A stretch of 64,000 nt of DNA, from positions 1-64,000 of the forward strand of contig JAPXFQ010001495.1 of assembly GCA_028564705.1 (NCBI GenBank), in the 5' to 3' direction. The notes under the pieces were generated by a model. It made no database searches, was not told the origin of the DNA, and saw nothing but the letters and a program-made list of their open reading frames with translations. Shown piece by piece: positions 57,447-64,000 of the stretch; position 1 is the stretch's first letter, and every line of letters starts with the position of its first letter. Source of the stretch: Apricaphanius iberus. Lineage: Eukaryota > Chordata > Actinopteri > Cyprinodontiformes > Aphaniidae. Position numbers and translations under genes: made by a program.

Positions 57447-58457
57447 CGGTGTGTCCAGACCAAACGCGATAGGAGCGACTAGAGCTTCAGGTTTACATGT
57501 AAAATCAATGGAGGACAGCAATGACGCGTGACTAGGAGTCCCGCGACACTTCAGAAGCAGATTTGCGTCGCGAAAAAGCATTTCTGCCTGATTTGCCCAA
57601 ACAATTCGCGCTACAGATGCAATGGAAAAACTGCACTGCATTTTATGTTGTGCATTTTGTGCATTCGCGCTCATGGCGTCTATCGCTCGAGTTTGAAAAA
57701 TCTGAACTCCAGCGTCAAATCGCGCCCTGACAACCAATCAGGGGAAAGAGTTTCAGTGATTTTGTGACTGTCATAGAGTCACAGCCTCAGCAGGACATGG
57801 AGGAAATACTGATAAACACCTTCACGGCACAAACTGGGCGATCAGGTCACGTTCTCCAGGCGGCAAGGAGCCGGTGTTTATAAAAGGCTCGCTGCTGTTT
57901 ATGGATCCCTCCGCCGTAGGTAGACTGTATCTGTAGCTCACCAAACCCCCAGTGCAGCGGTCCCAGCTCTACCGGAGGCCAGGCCAAACACGTAATCCTC
58001 TCTGTCCTCCGTCAGATCGGAGACCATTATCCATAATCCACCGCCAACTGCACTCTAGCCCCAGCTCCGCTGAAGCCCGGGCCGAACACGCAGTCCTCCG
58101 TCAGCTTGGTCCATAATCCAACGCCAGCTACACTCTAGCCCCAGCTCCGATGAAGCCCGGGCAGAACACGCTGCCCTCCGTCAGCTCGGTCCATAATCCA
58201 CTGCCAGCTACACTCTAGCCCCAGCTCCGCTGAAGCCCGGGCCGGACACGCTGTCCTCCGTCAGCTCGGTCCATAATCAACCGCCAGCTACACTCTAGCC
58301 CCAGCTCTGCTGAAGGCCAGTTTGCTTGTGAAAATACCATATTTTAAGCGCGAACAGTTCGCGTTGTACCTGCTTCAAGGTGCGAATGTGCACGTGAACA
58401 GCTAGGCCTGTGTCGCGCTTTATTGTCACTCCTATCGCGTTCAGTGTGGACACAGCG
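57447..58457. mobile_element. Harbinger-like MITE (1.01 kb) with TAA target duplication
   Basis: The ends CGGTGTGTCCAGACCAAACG (57447) and, inverted, CGCTGTGTCCACACTGAACG (58457) continue as CGATAGGAG[C/T]GAC. They are flanked by TAA at 57444-57446 and 58458-58460. The interior holds GC-rich unique sequence and an 80-bp tandem array. No transposase. Confidence 0.85.
57960..58318. repeat. 80-bp tandem repeat inside the MITE, about 4.5 copies
   Basis: The unit contains GGTCCATAATCCA, CTACACTCTAGCCCCAGCTC, CGATGAAGCCCGGGC and ACACGCTGTCCTCCGTCAGC. Four good copies run from 58031 to 58318, with one diverged copy before them. Confidence 0.9.
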
Positions 58458-58888
58458 TAAGATCTCTCTGGCAAGCGCACGCTTGTTATCATTGGGTACC
58501 TTGCTGCTTAAGAAAGCCAGGGGTAACATCTCACCTGTTAGCTACCAGCGATGCCACTCCAGCACCTTGATAACTGATGCTGCAATGCCTTCATCTACAG
58601 CCTTGTATGCCTGCAGGTGCTGGTAGAGTGTCAGGTCATTCCAGGCAGCATCTACAGCTTCATTGCAGGTCAACCATCCCTCTGCATAGATGTGTGTAAT
58701 GAAAAAGGACCTCACAAATGTGATGCCGGCACCCAGACCAAAGCAGTAATCGGCCCAGTAGAGCTGTATGGCAATGCAGGCTGCTGTGAGATGGCCAGTG
58801 TTTGAAGCAGACATGTCAAATGCCATGTTGACAACCTGGTCAGCACAGCACCAGTCCTGCAGCAACTTGCACTTCAACGGGCAATGAT
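58458..58888 (-). pseudogene. unrecognised protein, central piece
   Basis: The minus-strand frame gives CPLKCKLLQDWCCADQVVNM, AFDMSASNTGHLTAACIAIQ, HIYAEGWLTCNEAVDAAWND and LEWHRW. One TAG stop (about 58540) is followed in frame by LTGEMLPLAFLSSKVPND and ALAREIL at the MITE border. Proteins with a V.DQV..M.FD..ASNTG core occur, as far as I remember, as repeated uncharacterised (probably transposon-derived) genes in fish and cnidarians. I do not know their function. It is interrupted by an L2 on one side and a MITE on the other. Confidence 0.5.
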
Positions 58889-60481
58889 CACTCAATTCAA
58901 TTCAGTTTATTTATACAGTGCCATGTCACAACAGATGTCATCTCAAGGCACTTTACGAGAAGAGTTATTACAATACAATGTTTAATTTAGGAATTAGAGA
59001 ACCACAGAAGATTGCGTCATGACTTCTCAGCAGTCCCTCACAATGAGCAATCATGAAGCGACAGTGGAGAGGAAAAACTCCCTTTTAACAGGAAGAAACC
59101 TCCAGTAGAACCAGGCTCAGCATAAGCGGTCATCTGCCGAGACCGTCTGGGGTTAGGAGAAGGCAGCAGAGACACAGAAAGAGCAACAGAACTGATGCAG
59201 AAGCAGAAGTTGGTAGCAGGACGTGGAGAACGTTCCTCCACTGGAATGACATCTTAGTAAGGGTCGTCAAGCAGGGCGGGTCAGGAGCACCTACTGTAGG
59301 AAGAGACTAACAGAAAACAGGTTAGCTGGTTCCATAGGAGGGGAGCCTGGAAACTGAAAGATCTGCAACCGTTTCTACTTTTAGAAATCCTAGGAACTAC
59401 CAGTAAACCTGCAGTCTGAGAGCGAAGGGCTCTATTAGGGACATATGGAACAATAAGGTCTCTTATGTATGATGGAGCTTGATTATTAAGACCTTTATGT
59501 GTCAGAAGGAGGATCTTGCATTCTATTCTGGATTTTACTGGGACCCAGTGAAGAGAAGATAAAACAGGGGAAATGTGATCTCTTTTATTCATTAGAACCC
59601 TAGCAGCATTTTGGACTAACTGAAGACTTTTATTGTATTCTGTGGACTACTTGATAATTAAGAGTTACAGTAATCCAGCCTTGAGTAAAAAAAAAGCATG
59701 GATTAGTTTTTCAGCATCACTCCTGGACATGATGGTTCTAATTTTTGTAATATTCCTAAAGTGAAAAAAGGAAATCCTAGAGACTTCTTTAATGTGAGAT
59801 CTAAATGACATATCTTGGTCAAAAATAACACTGAGGTTCTTTGCTTTAGTACTGGAGGCTAATTTAATGCCGTCCAGGTGAAGGGCTTGACTAAGTAGTT
59901 TTTTTTCAGAGCTTCTGGTCCAAAGACGACAACTTTTGTTTTTTCAGAATTCAGAAGCAAGAGGTTTAGAGTCATCCAAGTTTTTATGTCTTCCAGACAT
60001 GCCTGTAGTCTACCTAACTGATTGGATTCATCAGGATGTATGGATAAAAATAGCTGTGTATCATATGCGTAACTATGGAAATTTATCCCATGCTGCCTAA
60101 TGATTTTATCAATAGGAAGCATATAAACAGTAAAATGGATCGGCCCATGCATCGAACCCTGTGGTACTCCGCAAGTAACCATTGAGGCCGAAGAAGATCT
60201 ATTGTTTACCTGAACAAACTGAAATCTGTTGGACAAATACGATTTAAACCGGCCTAGTGCTGTTCCTATTATACTGACACTTTGAAGCCTTTCTATGAGA
60301 AGATTGTGATCAACAGTGTCAAAGGCAGCACTGAGACCTAACAGGACAAGAATGGTCACCAGTCCATTATCTGAGGCTATGAGAATATCATTAGTAACCT
60401 TCACCAGAGCTGTTTCAGTGCTGTGACGAGCTGTAAAGCCTGACTTAAACTTCATAAACAGCTCATTATTGTTTAATTATT
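58889..60481 (-). mobile_element. L2 LINE, 5' truncated, with ATGAT target duplication
   Basis: The 3' end (low coordinate) is CACTCAATTCAATTCAGTTT with the L2 3' UTR (GATGTCATCTCAAGGCACTT, AACTCCCTTTTAACAGGAAG). The frame 59281-59592 gives KRDHISPVLSSLHWVPVKSR (C-terminus). Frame 59859-60455 gives KSGFTARHSTETALVKV, FDTVDHNLLIERL and GVPQGSMHGPIHFTVYM, with the catalytic box changed to YAYD (expected YADD). 5' truncated at 60481. Flanked by ATGAT at 58884-58888 and 60482-60486. Confidence 0.85.
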
Positions 60482-60730
60482 ATGATAAATCACTCCATAT
60501 GCCTCATTAGTCTGCTTCTTATACGCCGGGACACCAAGCAGATTAAGCCGCTCTGCATCTCCAGCTACCACTGTAAGACGCTCCTCCAACTGTTGCACAT
60601 TTCTGTCCAGCTGTGTTAAGTTGCTGTCCCAGTGTAGGATGCAAAATGGAGGTGGTGTCCACTGCTTGTGCTGTTCCTCACTGAATGTCTCCAGCACTTG
60701 GCGTCTTGCTCTGTCAGCTGTTGCGTAATA
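60482..60730 (-). pseudogene. unrecognised protein, N-terminal piece
   Basis: The minus-strand frame gives QVLETFSEEQHKQWTPPPFC, ILHWDSNLTQLDRNVQQLEE, GDAERLNLLGVPAYKK and EAYGVIYH. Removing the L2 and one ATGAT joins it in frame to the 58888 piece. The frame also opens upstream to about 60730, where a Rex1 fragment starts, so the true start is lost. Confidence 0.5.
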
Positions 60731-61012
60731 TGAAGATCTGCAGCATCTTTCTGCAAACCTTGAAGGACTTCAGCTTCTTTAAAAAGTACAGTCCGATCTG
60801 TCCCTTTTTGTAGACAGCTTCGCTGTTGACTCTCCAGTCCAGTCTTTTGTCCAGGTGAACTCCGAGGTATCTGTACTCCTCAACCACCTCCACTTCTTCT
60901 CCCTTGATAGAGACAGTCTTTGACTTGTCTCTGTTTCTTCTGAAATCTACAACCATCTCCTTTCTTTTGTTCACATTCAAGGTAAGATGATTGTTTCCAC
61001 ACCATCCCACAA
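60731..61012 (-). mobile_element. Rex1 LINE fragment
   Basis: The translation GWCGNNHLTLNVNKRKEMVV, DFRRNRDKSKTVS, EEYRYLGVHLDKRLDW and KKLKSFKVCRKMLQI matches 17225-17500 of the Rex1 copy. Both ends are cut. Confidence 0.85.
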
Positions 61013-61164
61013 ATACATGTATGTATGAATGTATGTATGTGCTTTTTTTCCCTCTGTGTTGAGGTCTTTCTAAGTTATTTTTAACACACAAGCACACTAC
61101 TACACTTATTCCCAGTTGGTGTACTTTACGTTTTGGGAACCATTTGTGTTTCACGTGGTTGTTC

Positions 61165-62252
61165 TCGGTGTGCTAGGGTCTCGCTAGTTCGTTAGCTCAG
61201 CTTCGTAGCAGCTATGGCTTCCATATCTCATTCCCCCTCTGCGGCTCCTCTCTCCTTTTCTCTGTGTCAGATGTTTAGTTACTCTCCCGCCTCCTTTAGT
61301 GATAATGGTAAGTGTAATAAATGTAGCATTTTCGTAGCGTTGGAGGCGAGGGTTTCAGAGTTAGAGGCCCGGCTCCGCGCTGTTGAGAATCCAGTAAATA
61401 GCCGAGGCCTGTTAGCCAGCGCGGAACCAACAGAACCCACGCAGCTGGGATCTCAGGCCGGCTGGGTGACGGTACGTAGAAAGCATAGTTCTCTGCCCAA
61501 AGGGAACCACCAACCTGTCCGCGTTTCTAACAGATTGTCCCCACTCACAGAGGAACAGACTCTGGTAATTGGCAGTTCCATAATCCGAAACGTGGCATTA
61601 GAAAAACCATCGACCATAGTCAAATATTTTCCAGGGGCCAGAACAGGCGACATAAAATCCCACCTGAAACTGTTTTTCACGCTGGCGGAAATGACACCCG
61701 GTTACACCAATCGGAGGTCACTAAAATTAGTGTTGCTTCAGTGTGTCGACATGTTTAGCCGCATGCTGTCATTTCATCGATGGTTGTCTGAGTGGTGTCC
61801 AGCAAACAACGTGGGCTACATTGATAATTGGAAAACTTTTTGTGAAAAATCTGGTCTGATCCAGAGAGACGGCATCCATTCCACTTTGGATGGAGCAGCT
61901 CTTCTTTCTAGGAATCTGGATTAATTTATTAGTCCTTCAAAACACTGACAAACCAGGGTCCAGACCAGAAAGCAGAGTCGTAGTTTAACCCACCTCTCTG
62001 CAGCTTCTGTACTGTTACCCACTCAACACCCCATTGAGACAGTGTCTTGCCCACGGCCAAAATCAAATAGACTAGAAGTTAACCTGACAAAAGAAAACTC
62101 TAAAAATCCCATTAAAATAAATACAACTTGGACCAAACAAGAAAATAGAGTAATTAGAGGTGGTTTACTAAACATAAGATCCATCTCCTCAAAGAATTTG
62201 TTAGTAAATGAATTGATATGTGATGATAAAAGTGATCTATTTTGCCCATCAA
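61165..62252 (+). mobile_element. L2 LINE 5' part (ORF1) cut by another L2
   Basis: The frame 61214-61924 encodes an L2 ORF1: a CNKC pair, a short coiled coil (ALEARVSELEARLRAVE), then an esterase-like domain (EEQTLVIGSSIIRN; the usual GDS serine motif reads GSS). The middle has a deletion plus two shifts (the GGNDTRLHQSEVTK segment lies in another frame at about 61685-61740). It ends WLSEWCPANNVGYIDNWKTF ... RDGIHSTLDGAALLSRN. A linker and the start of the endonuclease (GGLLNIRSISSKNLLVNELI) follow up to 62252, where a minus-strand L2 is inserted. Confidence 0.8.
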
Positions 62253-64000
62253 TTCAATTCAATTCAATTCAGTTTATTTATATAGCGCAATTTCACAACA
62301 GATGTCATCTCAAGGCACTTTACAAAAAGAGTTATTACAATACAATGTTTAGTGTAGAAATTACAGAACCACAGAAGATTGCGTCGTGTAATTCTCAGCA
62401 ATCCCTCATACTGAGCAAGCATGCAGCGACATGGGGAAGAAAAACTCCCTTTTAACAGGAAGAAACCTCCGGCAGAACCAGGCTCAGCACAAGCGGTTAT
62501 CTGCCGCGACCGTCTGTGGCTTGGAGAATACATAACAGAGACACAGAAAGAGCAATAGAACTGATGCAGAAGTTTGTTGCAGGACGTGGAGAATTTTCCG
62601 TCACTGCAATGCCATCTTAGTCAGGGTCGTCAAGCAGGGCTAATCCGGAGCACCTACTATAATAGAAAACAGGTTAGTGCTTGAATTGACAGCACATCAT
62701 GCAGTTGGGGAGAAGTAGGAGAGAAAGTAGGAACAGACCCTAATAATGTCCTCCAACAGCCTAGCCTAAAGCAGCATAGCTACTAACATTAACCTGTCTC
62801 CTAGCTACTAGGAGACCTGGCTACCAACACTCTGTCTGAGTCCTCCTGACCCGTGGACGGTGTAGGGCCGGTAATGGCCCCCGTCATGCCGGGGTCTTCT
62901 CGGAGTCGGGTTGTTTGAGAATGCAGCCCAAAGTGGTTGGTAAACTCCATCTAAGGCTAAATACCGGCACGAGACCGATAGTCGACAACTATCTTAAGGA
63001 AAAATAGACAGAACTAAGAGGACAGAGTTGAAGAGGGCGAGAAACGTTTAAGAGATAAACGGGTGGGGTCCGCACAGTCTGCCCGGGGGATTCAACCCGG
63101 CAGGTAATGGGCGGCCGCACTGTGCGGGAGGATCCCCTTGAGGGACCTCTCTCCGGCGCTGGCTGGCCCCTGTGGGGCGCATTTCTTCCGCGGCGGTAAG
63201 CCGCGACCGGCTCCGGATCTTTACCTGGCTTACATTAATCTATCTCTACCTAGCTACTCTACCTCTTCCTATCTCTTCCTAACTTTTGACACTCTGCCTG
63301 ACTACTAACATTAACCTGTCTCTTCCTATCTACCTGTCTGACCTGACTCTAACTACCTATAAACATATCTCTAACTGTAAGCTTTGTCAAAGAGGAAAGT
63401 TTTTAGCCTAGTTTTAAAGATAGACAAATTGTCTGCTTCACGAACCAACCCTGGGAGCCGGTTCCATAGGAGGGGAGCCTGATAGCTGAAAGATCTGCCA
63501 CCCATTCTACTTTTAGAAATCCTAGGAACTACCAGTAAACCTGCAGTCTGAGAGCGAAGGTCTCTGTTAGGAACATATGGAACAATCAGGTCTCTTATGT
63601 ATGATGGAGCTAGATTATTAAGGGCTTTATATGTCAGAAGGAGGATCTTGAATTCTATTCTAGATTTTACTGGGAGCCAGTGAAGAGAAGCTAAAACAGG
63701 GGAAATGTGATCTCTTCTTTTAATATTCATCAGAATCCTAGCAGCAGCATTTTGAACTAACTGAAGACTTTTAATTGTATTCTGTGGACTACCTGATAAT
63801 AGACAGTTACAGTAATCCAGCCTTGAAGTAACAAAGGCATGGACTAGTTTTTCAGCATCATTCCTGGACAGGATGGTTCTAATTTTTGCAATATTCCTAA
63901 GGTGAAAAAAGGAAATCCTACAGACTTCTTTAATGTGAGTTCTAAATGACATATCTTGGTCAAAAATGACACCGAGGTTTTTTGCTTTATTACTGGAGGC
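62253..64000 (-). mobile_element. L2 LINE 3' half, continues past the window
   Basis: The (AATTC)n tail at 62253-62272 is followed by the L2 3' UTR (ATGTCATCTCAAGGCACTTT...), then about 700 bp of further 3' UTR with a GC-rich part (63060-63210) and a CT-rich part (63235-63360). The frame 63371-63952 (193 codons) gives FFHLRNIAKIRTILSRND, SRLDYCNCLLSG, RRDHISPVLASLHWLPVKSR and SYQAPLLWNRLPGLVREADN, an open L2 C-terminus. RT would lie beyond 64000. It is inserted into the L2 ORF1 element to its left. Confidence 0.85.

Overview
The window looks like intergenic or intronic DNA of a bony (teleost) fish, packed with transposable elements. The evidence is the element mix: Rex1 and L2 LINEs, RTE-type LINEs, Tc1/mariner transposons, Harbinger- and hAT-like MITEs, tRNA-derived SINEs, a piggyBac remnant and a retrovirus-like LTR element. 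There is no bacterial-style operon, rRNA gene or CRISPR array. Only one piece of host gene is recognised with fair confidence: a first coding exon of a neuropsin (opn5-group) opsin at 47463-47595. All family names come from reading translated motifs and termini by eye, not from a database search.

Layout. 1-5737: an LTR retroelement on the minus strand (pol cut by the window edge, protease, gag, leader with a Lys-type primer site, one LTR). It carries frameshifts, a stop, an altered RT active site and a 276-bp MITE inserted in gag. A solo LTR of the same family lies at 53859-54380. 6245-7623: a dead Tc1 element. 7734-8450: a weak candidate for a TATA-type promoter and first exons on the minus strand. 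11213-12045: a 41-bp minisatellite that appears to have grown out of a Tc1 transposase. 12115-12430: a SINE. 13496-25670: a LINE cluster with an L2 remnant, a damaged but long Rex1, an older L2 split by a nearly intact L2 (18549-22020), and an L2 3' end.

25690-29645: an RTE-type LINE broken up by a perfect 323-bp direct duplication, and two copies of a segment encoding a small double-CxxC peptide. The second copy lies in a long-TIR element that itself holds a Harbinger-like MITE. 30350-34950: AT-rich inverted arms, tRNA-like inverted arms and a SINE with a clear 15-bp target duplication. 35468-44120: Rex1, L2 and RTE-type LINE pieces, including an L2 3'-end palindrome. 44861-46749: a SINE and a dead Tc1 with about 215-bp TIRs. 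47450-47595: the opsin exon. 49355-52780: MITEs and piggyBac remnants. 55250-56867: a Tc1 element with an intact 347-codon transposase.

57231-64000: an unrecognised minus-strand ORF cut by an L2 and by a Harbinger-like MITE. Removing either insert restores its frame at that point. Rex1 and L2 pieces follow up to the window end.

Most of the window is therefore a record of nested insertions. The elements most likely to have been active recently are the L2 at 18549-22020, the Tc1 at 55250-56867, and whatever made the 323-bp duplication.
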